Shown: piece after piece, positions 1-11,599 of the stretch
Position numbering within the stretch: the stretch's first letter is position 1
How the letters are laid out: every line of letters starts with the position of its first letter
DNA from: Strongylocentrotus purpuratus
Taxonomy: Eukaryota > Echinodermata > Echinoidea > Camarodonta > Strongylocentrotidae
Assembly (NCBI RefSeq): GCF_000002235.5
Contig: NW_022145615.1
Coordinates: forward strand, 14,990,712 to 15,054,711
Reading direction: 5' to 3'
DNA: 64,000 bases
Notes under the pieces: generated by a model
Databases searched by the model: none
What the model was told of the DNA's origin: nothing
What the model saw: the letters and a program-made list of their open reading frames with translations, nothing else
Position numbers and translations under genes: made by a program

Positions 1-1175
1 GCAGGAATGTATAGCTTACCCTCCACTGGCCTAGGGGTCGTAGACAAATTTGTATTAACCTTTGATCTTGATTACTGGGATTGTCAAGAACGAATTCCTC
101 ACCCTTTATCAATAATTATCTGTATAGCGTTCAACTGTTTTGGATCCATCTGTTTTATTGTGGTTGACTGAAATTGTTTTGATGACCGGGAATTCATGTC
201 AAAACCCTCTTTGCCACTTAATAATTGTACTCCGAATTGTCATGCTATCAAACATTATGTCATAGTCTGCTTTAGCATGCATGAATATTTCTCATCTGCA
301 CAAGGAATCTCTTTGATTTGCAAAACACCCGTGTCAGTCACGCAATTCGTATATGATGGGCTTATTAAAATGTAACAAATACATGCACTTATCGTTCGCA
401 TGTGTCTAACGTTTGGGCGTGGCTTCTCCGCTCCACGGCTGACCAATCTTCATGTTGGTCCGCAGTGGTGCTCTATCTCAGAAATACTCGACGCATGGGT
501 GCGATGGGTCCATTGTTTGACCAGCCTAACTTTCTTCTCAAAACTCAATTTATTTGTTTATTTTTATTTTTTTGGTTTTTGTATGTGACAATTATCATGA
601 TGGAAAATTCGATTGTCCAAATGGGTAAAGCATTTGAATCTTGAAAGAATTGTACGGTTGTCACTAATCCTAAATTGTCATGATTGTATTCCTTCCAGGG
701 GACATGCAGTAGAACTTTGTATCATGCAGGAATGTATTCTTTACCCTCAAATGGGCTTGAGACAAGTATTCGTTATCCTTTGATCTTGACGACTGGTATT
801 ATCAAGACCGAAGTCCTCACTCTTTATCAATAATTATTATCTGTATAGCATTCCAAAAATTTGAGTCTATCTGTTATATTGTAATTGACTGAACTTTTTT
901 TTGTTTTTTGAGCGGGAATGTCAAAACCCTCTTTGCCATTTAATATTATTGTACTCCGAAATGACGTTATTGCTATTAAGCATCATCTCAGAGTCTGTTT
1001 TAACATGCATACATTTTTCTCCTCCGCACAACAAATCTCTTTGTTTTGCAAAACTCCTGTGTCAATCACAAAATCCATTGTTATAGACTGAACTAGTTTT
1101 GATGAGCGGGAATGTCAAATCCCTCTTTGCCATTTAATAATCGTACTCCGATTTGTCATTATTGTTATCAAGCAT
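1..1175. repeat. Diverged direct duplication, unit about 725 bp
   Basis: Bases 1-345 recur at about 726-1078 in the same order and orientation. Both begin with gcaggaatgtat, then share tttgatcttga, ctttatcaataatta, tgtcaaaaccctctttgcca and a CTCTTTG block near the end. A partial third copy of the middle part lies at about 1087-1175 (gagcgggaatgtcaaa, ccctctttgcca). Many substitutions and small indels separate the copies, so the duplication is old. No coding content is convincing here. It sits upstream of the LINE, presumably in intron 1 of TBCA. Confidence 0.75.
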
Positions 1176-1329
1176 TTTGTTTCTTCCCAGCCCCTCTATT
1201 TTGCGTGTCAAAAATACACCCTTTACTCGGGCGGTCGGGCTCCGCTCTGTTGCTCCTAAGCAATTATTGTAACTGTGACCAAGATGGGTCTTATTGTATT
1301 TTTATTTGTGTTATATTTTGAAGTTACCC

Positions 1330-4300
1330 GCACACTTGCACTTCGTACACACACAAACGCACCAGCATCACACATGCAGTTGTTCATCCTCCAAATTTTC
1401 GGTACTTTACATAATACGTATCGTTAAATGAATTCGCACGCGCACACTCCCGATATTCCTGTCGACGATATAAACGAGAGCAAATACTACACACCCCAAG
1501 AATTCAAAAATTCATTTTCTTACAAACCAGACAATATTTCACTTTTACATATAAACTCCAGAAGTCTGAACAAAAATTTCGAATACGTTGAAAACCTTTT
1601 ACACTCTTTAAATAATTTTGCATTTTCCGTCATTGGAATAAGTGAGACATGGTTACATCAGAATTCTCCAGATATGTTCAATTTGCCTAATTATAAGTTG
1701 ATTAGGGCGGACCGCAAAGGAAGAAGAGGTGGCGGTGTTGCGTTTTATATTACACAAAACATAAACTTCAAAATCCGTTCAGATATTAAACTAACACAAG
1801 CTGAATCTTTATTTATCGAAATTAATAACTCAAATGCCAAAAACGTCATCATAGGTTTGATTTATAGACCCCCTGATTCTAATTGTGATTTATTCTGTGA
1901 CGAACTGGATTTTTATCTTCATAAAATAGGGGATGAAAATAAACACAATTTTATCCTTGGTGACTTTAATATCAACTTCTCACCCTCATCTGATAACAGT
2001 AACTCAACCAATTGTATGCAGTTGATGCATTCATACGGCTTTTTTTCGATTATTAATAAACCCACCAGAATAAATCCACATTCATCAACTCAGATTGACA
2101 ATATTTTTTCAAACGTACATAACAACAAAACCATCGGTGGAATATTGTGTTCTGAAGTGTCGGATCACCTACCCATATTTTTAACTTGTGAATGCAAACT
2201 ATCTGGCCGTAAATCATTTGATGAGCTTATATATCGCAAAGAATCCAAACGTAATATAGAATTGCTGAAACAGGATTTATTTTTCGAGGGATGGGCTGAG
2301 GTATATAGTGTAAATTATGTCAATACTGCATATAAACATTTTAGTAACAAATTGCAATATTATTATGAAAAGAATATTCCTTTAGGCAAAATGAGTAATA
2401 AGCGAAATAAACCCAGGAATCCTTGGATAACTAAAGGTTTATTGAAATCAATACAAACACGCAATCGCCTCTACAAATTACATTTACACAATCCAACTGA
2501 CACTAACCTAAACACATATAAAATTTATCGAAACAAATTAACAAAACTTATCCGTACATACCGTAGATTGCATTTTTCTAATAAAATAAAAAAGGCCAGT
2601 TCAAACACAACTGCAACTTGGAAAATTATCAAAGAGGTAATGGGAAAAAAAACGAATCCCCCACCCACGGATAATATCACATTAAATGGCACTAAAATAC
2701 ATGATCCTAGTCTTCATGCAAATTCATTTAATTCATTTTTTACGAATATCGGCCCTGAACTCGCCAGCAAAATTAATAGAACTCACGCACACTTTAAAGA
2801 CTATCTTTCCAATCAAAACCAAGAGTCCCTCTTTTTAAATCCGACAAATCCTAGCGAAACTATTAACATTACCCAATCTCACGGTTTTGATAAAATAAGT
2901 ATGTCTCTCCTAAAAGAAATAATGTATCCACTTGCAAAGCCTTTAACTCACATATTTAATCACTCGTTATCGCAAGGTGTTTTCCCCGATTTATTAAAAC
3001 TAGCTAAAGTCAACCCCATTCTCAAAAAAGATGATCCTCACGAAATTAGTAACTATCGTCCAATTTCCCTACTCCCAAGTATATCTAAAGTCTTAGAAAA
3101 GATTGTTCATAATAGGCTACACAAATTTATCACTAAACACAACATACTCAATTCAAATCAATGTGGCTTCAGAAAAAATTACTCAACTGACTTAGCATTA
3201 ATTCAAATTTATGACAAAATTACAAGTGCCATAGCTAACAAAGAGCATGTTATAGGTATATTCTGTGACTTGAGTAAAGCATTTGATACGCTCAATCACG
3301 CTATTCTACTCTCCAAACTTAGTCATTACGGAATTCGGGGTCAGCCACTCTTATGGTTTAAAGATTATTTAACAAACAGAAGACAATATGTTACATTTAA
3401 TAGTTATGATTCTGATCCTCTTTTAATTCAATGCGGTGTTCCTCAAGGCTCCATCTTAGGTCCACTGTTATTTCTTCTTTATGTAAATGATATTATCAAT
3501 ACATCCCCCCTTCTTTCTTTTATCTTATTTGCCGATGATACAAATATCTTTTATTCCCATAAAGACCTTAATTCGTTAAACAATACTTTGAATTATGAAA
3601 TTAACAAAGTATCAGATTGGTTTAAATCCAATAAACTTTCACTTAATACAAAAAAGACTCATTTCATGTATTTTAAACATCATTCTCATAATACAGAAAC
3701 ACCTATATAAATTAAAATCGATGGTATGCTACTAGAGAAGAAAACTAATTCCAAGTTTTTGGGTGTTCTTATAGATGAAACCTTGACTTGGAATGATCAT
3801 TTACACCAAGTTACAATGTGCATTTCCAAAAGTATTGGAATAATCTCCAAGTTAAAGTTTCTTCTACCCCATGCAACCTTATTCCTACTATATAATTCGC
3901 TAGTTCTCCCGTATATAACATATTGTAATAGTGTATGGGCAAATTGTGGTTCGACAAAAATCAATTCTATTTTCAAACTGCAAAAGAAAGCCATACGTAT
4001 TTGTACAGGTTCGCATTTCTTAGCTCACACTGATCCTTTATTCTATAAACTTAAAACACTAAAAAATTTCGATCTGAACACTACTCAAGTAGCAGTTATT
4101 ATGTTTAAGTACATTAATAATCTGCTTCCACCATCCTTTGATAACATGTTTAGGTTTAATAATTCCGTTCATTCATACTCTACTCGCATATCTGGAAACT
4201 TCCATCTTACAAACCCCAAATTATCAATAACACACAAATCTGTTAGACATTCTGGCCCGGACATTTGGAATGATTTACCCGACAACATAAAGTCTTGTTC

Positions 4301-4768
4301 AACCATCTACTCCTTAAAAGCTACACTTAAACAACAAATAATACAATCATATGCTCCCCCTCTCTAATTAGTATAACAAAACCGTGACTTATTTATTCTT
4401 TATCATGCAACTGCTCACTGCACCTGCACTTGCACCGCACCCTCTTGGTCACTCAGTTTTTCGAAGAGAGTTATGTCGCCAATTCTTTTTACGAGGCCGC
4501 CATCCATCTCCAGCCTAACCGCTCACGATGGTGGTCTCCTGCGTTCCAAATTACCTCTCTAATTTATTGAAAATATTTCATATTTCTTATGTTATTGTAT
4601 GCTTCGTACATGTTTATTGAATGATATAATTGAACATGATTTTTCATTTAATTACTTTTGTAAACATTGTATTCATTGTATTTGTTATTGTTCGAAATTT
4701 TGTACTTTGAATTTGAATTTGTATATTTTTGAACGCAGAAATAAAATCAGTCAAACAAACAAACTATG
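1330..4768 (+). mobile_element. Non-LTR retrotransposon (LINE), Jockey/CR1-group, nearly full length
   Basis: The element carries one long endonuclease plus reverse-transcriptase frame (1428-4367), a short 3'UTR, and a simple A-rich end near 4740-4768 (aataaaatc followed by repeated caaa units). The 5' limit is uncertain and placed near 1330. No separate gag-like ORF1 is visible, so the element may be 5'-truncated or of a single-ORF type. I could not identify a clean target-site duplication. It lies upstream of TBCA exon 2, so it is probably in a TBCA intron in the same orientation as the gene. Confidence 0.85.
1428..4367 (+). pseudogene. LINE endonuclease-reverse transcriptase, interrupted by one stop codon
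   Basis: The first open segment, 1428-3710, encodes 760 aa. An AP-endonuclease-like domain occupies about residues 38-255: an INSRSL motif near the start, GISETWL, GDFNINF near residue 178, and SDHLP near 246. The reverse-transcriptase domain follows: NYRPISLLP, CDLSKAFDTLNH, GVPQGSILGPLLF, and the catalytic FADD near residue 701. A single TAA at 3708-3710 ends the frame. The same frame continues to 4367 with typical LINE C-terminal sequence (FLGVLID, LYNSLVLPYITYCNSVW, and a final IWNDLP region). The break is therefore one nonsense codon, not a frameshift or deletion. Catalytic residues of both domains look intact, which implies recent insertion or slow decay. This is not a host gene. Confidence 0.9.
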
Positions 4769-4969
4769 TTGTAGCATCATCATCATCGAAAACTTAACCT
4801 AAGGTTAAGTTTTTGAATTTTTGATATAATTTTGAAAGTATAAGTTCTTAGTCAAAGAAACTTGGACTATAGAGTTATCAAGTCTCCCCAATCGTGTGAG
4901 CTTAATTTCAGGTCACTATGTTAAGGTCAAAGGTCATTTAAGGTCAACAAACTTAGACTTTGTTGTGGC

Positions 4970-5600
4970 ATCAACATCAACTTCTTCGTTATTTTTCTAC
5001 CGATTTTGATTCTGATTGTTTCATAAGATAGGGCTAAAAGGGGGATTTAAAATTTCTACACAGAATCGTGAAATTCATTATCTATGCTTATGCATGCAAA
5101 TTTATTCGAAATCACAAAAAATGCTTCTTCTCCTTCATTTCTCGACCGATTTTGATTTGGTTTGCTTTTTCTGGTAGAGCTAACTTTGGTTCACTAAAAT
5201 TTTACCGCGAATTTTGAAATTGTTCTTCATTAATTAATTATGGTAATTTATGCAAATTTATTCCAAAAATAACAAAAATTGCTTCTTCTCCCTCATTTCT
5301 TGACCGATTTTGATTTGGTTTGCCTTATCTGGTAGAGCTAACTTTGGTACACTAAACTTGTACACAGAATTTTGAAATTGTTCTCCATTAATTAATTATG
5401 GTAATTTATGCAAATTTATTCCAAAAATAACAAAAGTTGCTTCTTCTCCCTCATTTCTTGACCGATTTTGATTTGGTTTGCCTTATCTGGTAGAGCTAAA
5501 TTTGGAACACTAAACTTCTACACAGAATTTTGAGATTTTGCTCCATTGACTATTTATGGTACTTTATGCAAATGAAATGAAATTATGTCCCTTCCAGGGC
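4970..5600. repeat. Tandem repeat, about 158-bp unit, four copies
   Basis: Units start at cttcttc near 4981, 5124, 5282 and 5440, with spacings of about 142, 158 and 158. Each contains cgattttgatttggtttg, a tggtagagcta block, tacacagaattttgaa and tatgcaaatttattc. The second to fourth units are clearly closer to each other than to the first. The repeat lies just upstream of TBCA exon 2, in its intron. Confidence 0.85.
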
Positions 5601-5817
5601 ATCAAATTTTTATTTTTTGACCAGTTCAAAAGTGTACCACATAAAATTTACGATATTTGTTGTTGCGAGATGCGGATGAGTGCTACGTCATTGACGTTCT
5701 GGTTTATCATATTGAATTTCGTTAAGCAGGCGAGACCGCCGAGAGCGTTTCCCTTGTTTTCCCTTTTATTATTGCAAAAATGTGTTAATAATCACCCCTT
5801 GTCCTCTTTACCAATAG

Positions 5818-6199
5818 GTTGACTAAGGAAAAATTGATGTATGAAAAGGAAGTTATCACAGAAGGAGAAAAGGTGGAAAGATTCAAAGCAGGAGGAAAAG
5901 ATGAATATGAAATCAGGAAACAGGTATGCATCGTATGGGTAATTCCATAAATTAGGGACCCACTTTGTGACATTTTTGGTGGCCCTGTTACATATTAAGG
6001 AACCCATGCATATTGTGGCTCTGAGTAAAGACTTAAATAGAGGAGTGAGATTGTAAAGGGATTTCCAAGCATAGTATTGCATCCTCATACCTAGAATCAC
6101 TTACCAATCATACTCCACAAATATGTGCGGATTCCTTATGTAACACTACAGGAACGCCAAAAATGTCACAAAGTTGGTCACTAATTAATGGAATTACCC

Positions 6200-6231
<32 letters not shown>

Positions 6232-7770
6232 TTTGTTGTTGCTTGAAACACTTTAGCAGATCAAGTACAACTGTTTTTACACAAATATGTTAGGTAGCTT
6301 TTTATGATGTGACATTCAGGTTTTATGTCTTTCCCTATCAAATATTGCCTTATAAATACTTACTTTTGCCAGAAAAATGATACAAAAGGTTACATGTTTC
6401 TGTGTTTTCTTATTAGCATCGTACAAGGCAAATAGACAGTGGATGTTTACGTGTGCCTAGATTTCACACTGATTGTTATAAGTGTAGCCCAATTGTTTCT
6501 TCCATATTTGAATGGAATAAGCTAGATAATTCGTTGAGAACGGCTTCCTCTGTCAATTCATTTAAGAGATTGTTTAAACAAAGTTGTAATTTGTGAATGG
6601 CTCAGCCGTACATACACTACGTGCATGTTCTGTAATATTTACATTATTCTTATTCACATAATTGCGACTTAATTAATATTTTCCTATTGACATTACTGCT
6701 TACTAGGTTAATGATATATGTTAATTTTGCAAACGAGTATTATTTTTGTAACTGTTCTGTATAAATGTTATAAACGATGTAAATATGTTCATTCAGGGCC
6801 CCATGGAAGACCACTACTTGCTGGTGAATGGGCTACCCTGTCAAAAGATCAGAAATAAATAAATAAATAAATAAAATAAATAGAGAAATGGTGGGAATTA
6901 ATGTTATAGAAGTTGTTTGCATCAAGGTGAAATGTTAAACAATGAATCCATAATTTTAACTTCTTTGACAAAATCTTATTTGTGAACTTACTTACTTGTA
7001 AACTTGGTGTTACTGCAATGTGTAATCTTGTCTTTCATATGGAGACCTATCTTGATTTTACATCACCAGATTGAAGTACTAGAAGAATCTAAGATGATGG
7101 TCCCTGACTGCACAAGAAGAATAAAAGCAGCCTATGGAGACTTAAAGAACTTATTGGTAAGTACATAAGTTGCTAACACAGACTTTATTCAGTCTACGTT
7201 ATAATGGTTTATGTGATGGTCTTTGAATGTAGACTACCAAGCTCGTTAACTCATTGAGTTACTCCGAGTCTAACACAAAGTTCATGACGATATCAAGTGT
7301 TTCAATACCTACAGTGGCATAGCTATGGGAACAGGACCCTTTCCCCCTAATCTAATTGATGGTACTGTTGAAGCTTATTTTATCCATGTTTTAAGGCCTG
7401 TACCTCCACCTCCCCCCCCCCCCCCCCCCCCCTCCATGATGCCAGTACCCCTCATTGGCTGGGCCTATGTGTCCACGTGTCCAAGCATTGTGTGTAGTCC
7501 TTTTTAGAAAGAAAACAAATTGTTTAACCTTGTAATATTTTAGTCCCCTTGTTGTTATTGTTGTTACGTATGAATTTTTCATATAATTATGAGAGACAAA
7601 ATGTGATAATGAGGAACTGGCTCATTTCATTACTACATTTTTCATCTTCTACACCTTCTTATTTCCATCTATCTATTCATATCTCCTTTTTTCTATTTTT
7701 TCTTTTGCCCTTCTATGTCTTTAAATTTGTTTCTTGCTCATTTCATCCGCTTTTTAATGCCCCTCCTGTG

Positions 7771-7811
<41 letters not shown>

Positions 7812-8026
7812 CTCTCTCGTATATATCTCTCTCCCCCTTTCTAACTTTCTTATTTTTATCACTCATTTTGCCCCCATGCATATTTTACCACTCCAATTCT
7901 CACTTTATTTCAATTTATTTCCCCCTCTTCACTCTGTAGGACCAAGAGGAAGAATTGAAGGAAACAGAGGAATACAAGGTAGCTGCTGCACTCCTGATAG
8001 AGCATCAGGGAGCTGGTGATCAATGA
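5818..8026 (+). CDS. TBCA: Tubulin-specific chaperone A, exons 2-4 (5' exon outside window)
   Basis: Three coding exons join in frame: 5818-5923, 7070-7156 and 7940-8026 (stop TGA 8024-8026). All are bounded by AG and GT. They give 92 C-terminal residues. Exon 2 encodes LTKEKLMYEKEV and EYEIRKQ; exon 3 IEVLEESKMMVPDCTRR then KAAYGDLKNLL; exon 4 DQEEELKETEEYK. These match the recalled order of human cofactor A (about 108 aa: KEKVMYEKE, MMIPDCQRR, EEAEEYKEA). The missing N-terminal ~17 residues, including the start codon, should be in an exon left of the window. The first base of exon 2 completes a split codon. The protein is a small three-helix bundle that binds beta-tubulin released from prefoldin/CCT and delivers it to the cofactor C/D/E pathway in the cytosol. 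Intron 2 holds a LINE fragment and a TA microsatellite. Intron 3 holds a C-run and a TC microsatellite. Confidence 0.93.
6206..6227. repeat. TA microsatellite
   Basis: A run of alternating t and a, about 11 units, in TBCA intron 2. Confidence 0.9.
6417..6881 (+). mobile_element. 5'-truncated LINE fragment with AAAT-type tail
   Basis: An open stretch from 6417 to the stop at 6594-6596 encodes HRTRQIDSGCLRVPRFHTDC followed by SIFEWNKLDN and SVNSFKRLFKQ. This resembles the extreme C-terminus of Jockey/CR1-type reverse transcriptases, where a W-N-LP/LD motif precedes a terminal SFK..L helix. About 250 bases of 3'UTR follow, with a GGCCCCATGGAAGACC block, then a tail of aaat repeats at 6852-6881. 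A 3' fragment with a simple-repeat tail is the usual form of a truncated LINE insertion. It lies in TBCA intron 2. Confidence 0.75.
7411..7432. repeat. Poly-C run
   Basis: About 22 C residues in TBCA intron 3. Long homopolymers like this are prone to assembly error. Confidence 0.85.
7772..7818. repeat. TC microsatellite
   Basis: A CT/TC dinucleotide run with a short TATC interruption. It is part of a pyrimidine-rich tract leading to the acceptor of TBCA exon 4 at 7938-7939. Apparent long ORFs across it are low-complexity artefacts. Confidence 0.85.
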
Positions 8027-9060
8027 GAAAGTGGCTTGTCCATTTATCACCTATCCAAGTGATCATGAATGTGTGTGTGTGTGTCTGTGTAATTAATTGC
8101 CCTTGATGTGACTTTCAGAGATATCAATCCTATGCACAAGGCTCAACTTAACAGGTGCCTCTGATGCATGGGCACCAAAAACCATTATTTGCCTCACTGA
8201 GGTCAGAAGCCCATTTGTTTTACGTATGGACTGTAACAGAAATTGTTATTTAAACAAAAGTAGATGGTCGAAAGGGACAATTTTTATTTGGAATCTGCTT
8301 ATCATGTTTTCAAATTGAGCCGATGTAAATCTAATTCCTTTGCAGCAAATGCAAACAAAGAAAATTGGTATCGTAAAGGGAGACTAAATAGGCTAAAAAT
8401 AAACACAGGACAGTCTCTCAAATAGGATAACATTTCCTACACTGGCCATGCCCCCCCCCCCCCCATCAAATTCAACAATGAATGTATAGGACTCAAGCGT
8501 ACAGACTAAGTTCAATTTGGACCCCTTTCAACAAAAGTTAGTGTGGAGCCCTCCTGTATGACAAGAGGATTTAATAACTGAAAGTAAAACTCAATTGAAG
8601 TTTTAACAGTGAATGGATTTATTGGGGAAAAATTCTGTATATTTTCCCATTCTGTGAAAAAGGAGCAGCTTTCATTCACAGATTTTTCCTGTTATAATAA
8701 CGTGCAGGAGGGTACATGTATTTGTAATTTGAGTGTGAATAGTGGAATTTTGTCATATATACATTTGGATTAAATAATATGCATGAATCCAGGAACGATG
8801 ACCAAGGAGTAAATGTTTAGGTTTTTAATGAATTCTAATGTCTGAGTGTAATCTTTAACAGGAATATCATTGTAGCTCTTTACACAATTACAGCTAAGAG
8901 GTAACTTAGGCAACATCCATAATTGTCTAGTTAAATTGGCTTATGTATGTTAAAGTATTTTTGTTACACATCCACAGACTGGTAAAATGCCTCAAGATAT
9001 CAACTGTTTGTAAAACATGTTGTATAAATAAATATGAAGGTCAAACAGCGATACTCTTGA
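8027..9060 (+). other. TBCA 3'UTR region with candidate polyadenylation signal
   Basis: No coding sequence is apparent after the TBCA stop. AATAAA at 9027-9032 is a plausible polyadenylation signal and would give a 3'UTR of about 1 kb. A GT microsatellite lies at about 8072-8087 and a C-run at 8453-8464. The exact transcript end is unknown. Confidence 0.4.
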
Positions 9061-9265
9061 GTGTAACATGGAGTCAAAAGTAGAACAGTTACGTACCAAA
9101 CACTTTGAGCCCCAAAAGATGTGTATTTTCAGCTGATTCGTAGTGTATGATATTGATTCATACATTTTGATTTATCATCAGTTTCAAATGTTTATTGTGT
9201 GAGTAAAATATTTCTTATTTCTTTATGTGTTTGATTCTTAATTATATGTGTGTAATTTCAATGCC

Positions 9266-9595
9266 ATTGGGTGGTATTCTCATAAGTTAAGCCGGGACTA
9301 AGTCCAGACTAAACAAGAACTTTAGTTCACACTTCTATGGAATGCTAGGTTTTATTTCTCTCCTTAAATATTCATGACAAAGATAATCTACCAAAGACTT
9401 TGCTGAAATTCAGTTCATACTCATATTATCTTTTTCTTCCCATTTCATTGCAAAATTGATTTTTTGGACACTTTTCATTGAAGGATTAAAATAATCTGTA
9501 CAAGGTAAATTAGTTTGCAACAGGCACTCCATAAAAGTATGAAATATAACTAAGTACGCGCTAACTTAGTACGCGCTACTGGAATACCACCCAAT
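9266..9595. mobile_element. MITE-like element with inverted ends ATTGGGTGGTATTC
   Basis: The left end reads ATTGGGTGGTATTC and the right end is GAATACCACCCAAT, a perfect 14-bp inverted repeat enclosing 330 bp. The right part also contains a small duplicated palindromic motif (tagtacgcgcta). No ORF is present, so this is a non-autonomous element. No clear target duplication was seen. Confidence 0.7.
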
Positions 9596-9845
9596 GTGAC
9601 TATCATTTTTGTTTTTATCAATGTGTTTTTGAGTGAGTTGAATCATAGTAATTTCCAATGATTATATAAATGATAAAAGACAATATACTGAGATATGTTA
9701 CAGCAGCAAAATTAATAATATGAACTTCAATAATGAAAGTTAAATCTAGGTCCTGATTTTGTATTGAAAATTTATTGACTATTCCTAGACTAGAGATGAT
9801 CATATAGTATACAAATTATGCATGTGAATGACTTCATTATACAAT

Positions 9846-9941
9846 CTATCTGCACTTGAGTTGAGGCTGTATGCATCTATCGTACAAAGCCATCATGCTG
9901 AGTACGATAGGTGCATAAACAGACTCAACAAGAGCAGATAG
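9846..9941. other. Long hairpin (about 40-nt arms, 16-nt loop)
   Basis: The left arm begins CTATCTGCACTTGAG and ends TATCGTAC. The right arm is its imperfect reverse complement, GTACGATAGG to CAAGAGCAGATAG. About 33 of 40 positions pair around a central loop of roughly 16 nt. It could be a miniature inverted-repeat transposon or a hairpin RNA precursor. Sequence alone cannot separate the two. Confidence 0.6.
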
Positions 9942-10184
9942 ATCGTTTAACAAACGATGAAAATATGCATCATTTGTATTATACAATGGGACTCCTAGAT
10001 CCTTGTTATTTGATGTAAGAATAACTGATTTCAAGATTGTTACGTTTCATCGCTGACAAAGAATTCCTAATTTTAATAGTTTTAGTTTAGTGTGCACACA
10101 CAGATAAGTGCAATCCAGGCTTCTTTACGCGTCTCATAAGAGTACCGTAATCTCTACACGCACTGTTGAGCATCGCGTACTTAA

Positions 10185-10716
10185 AGGTACTATGTCCCTT
10201 TTGCAGCCAACCTCAAATTCTGTAGAACTTTGCAGGAATTATGAATATGTCGTGTATGTCCTATCTGTGAAATTTAAACGTTAGCAGTTTCCTCATATTC
10301 AAATTATGCAAGGAAACCCGTTTACTCGCTAGACTTCATTGTCAGACACTATTGAGTGACTGACTGGCTTTTTTCCTTCTTTGGTAATAACATACATGAA
10401 AAGAGTTGTAAATGATACATGAGCATTTTTCTACATCAATAACCCACTTCTTGTGATGGCCAAGATTAAACTCATTGAATCTTTGCGCAGCATAAAACGT
10501 ATGACCATTCGGTACAATTGTCTGAACATCAAGACTATTACTTTTGGGCTCTATAGCCCTAAAGTCGATTTGACAACTAATAGTCGTTATTTTCCCACTT
10601 GAAGACATTTTCAAGCCCCACCTTTTTTAGGGGAGTTCTAAATTAGTATTATCTTTCAAATGCAGTTGGAATTTAACTTTTTCATTTTTTTGGCCTGCAA
10701 ATGGGACAGAGTACCT
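10185..10716. mobile_element. TTAA-flanked MITE, copy 1 (piggyBac-like)
   Basis: The left end AGGTACTATGTCCCTTTTGC and the right end GCAAATGGGACAGAGTACCT form an imperfect inverted repeat. TTAA flanks the element at 10181-10184 and 10717-10720. The element is 532 bp with no transposase frame. A TTAA target duplication is characteristic of piggyBac-type elements (also of Kolobok). A second copy lies at 54662-55171. Confidence 0.82.
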
Positions 10717-11599
10717 TTAAAAATTGTTCATTAATACTGGAAACTATTAGAAAGGTTGTTTTTTTTAAAGCAAAGTTGATGAAAATTGGACTATGGATAT
10801 ATGTTAAAGAGGAAGGGAAGGGGATTAATAATTTAAGCATCTTCTTATTTAGACTGTATGTATGAAGCTCAACTTATAATTTGTTTTCTTTTTTCTCTTC
10901 TTTGATGTTTCCCTGGCCCTCTCAATCACAGTCATTTTGTTTGTTCAAATTTAGTGTTGTTAAGAAATTTTCTGTAATAAATCACATTCCTATGTTCAAT
11001 TTATCAAAACCAAACCCATCATTTCTCTCTTTTGTTATTGTTGCTTTTGCTGTATTATACAATTTCTTACAATGAAAATGCAGTTCAAAGATAATTTTGA
11101 TCATACATGAATAATAAATACTTAGCGGTTTATCCTCATGTGGGTTTTAATGAGTGGCAGATTGACACACGAATTAACAGCCAGTGGCTGAATTGTTCGC
11201 AAATTTTATATCCATTTAAAATAGATAGAAATAAAGTCAATATGACCGTTGAAAATGGTAATAATATAAAAAGAGTTGGGTCTAGTATACCCTTTGAATA
11301 ATAAAGAATTTCTTTTCTACAACTGATGGGAGGATCTGGTGTTTTGGTTGAGCCTGGATTATTGCCGAATGTTAGATGGAGAGTGATAGGTCGGGAACGA
11401 TTTAGTAGGCAAGCTTTTATCTAGTCTTTTTCAAGCCTAGTGAATATTCACACTGTTTCTTGCTGTCTGCTGCCTGACAAGCTTGGGATCACTGGAGCAA
11501 AGAGGGGTGATTGTGACTAACCAGTCCCTCCTTATTCAGTGAAAAATTTATCATCCCTTTGATGCAGATGGATTCTTTCACCATTCTTTCTTGACCATG

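Noticed and set aside
7549..8019. 156-codon plus-strand ORF
   Set aside because: It runs through a TC microsatellite and pyrimidine tract, then reads TBCA exon 4 in the wrong frame.
10342..10614. 90-codon minus-strand ORF
   Set aside because: It lies wholly inside the TTAA-flanked MITE, and the homologous stretch of the second copy is not open in the same way.
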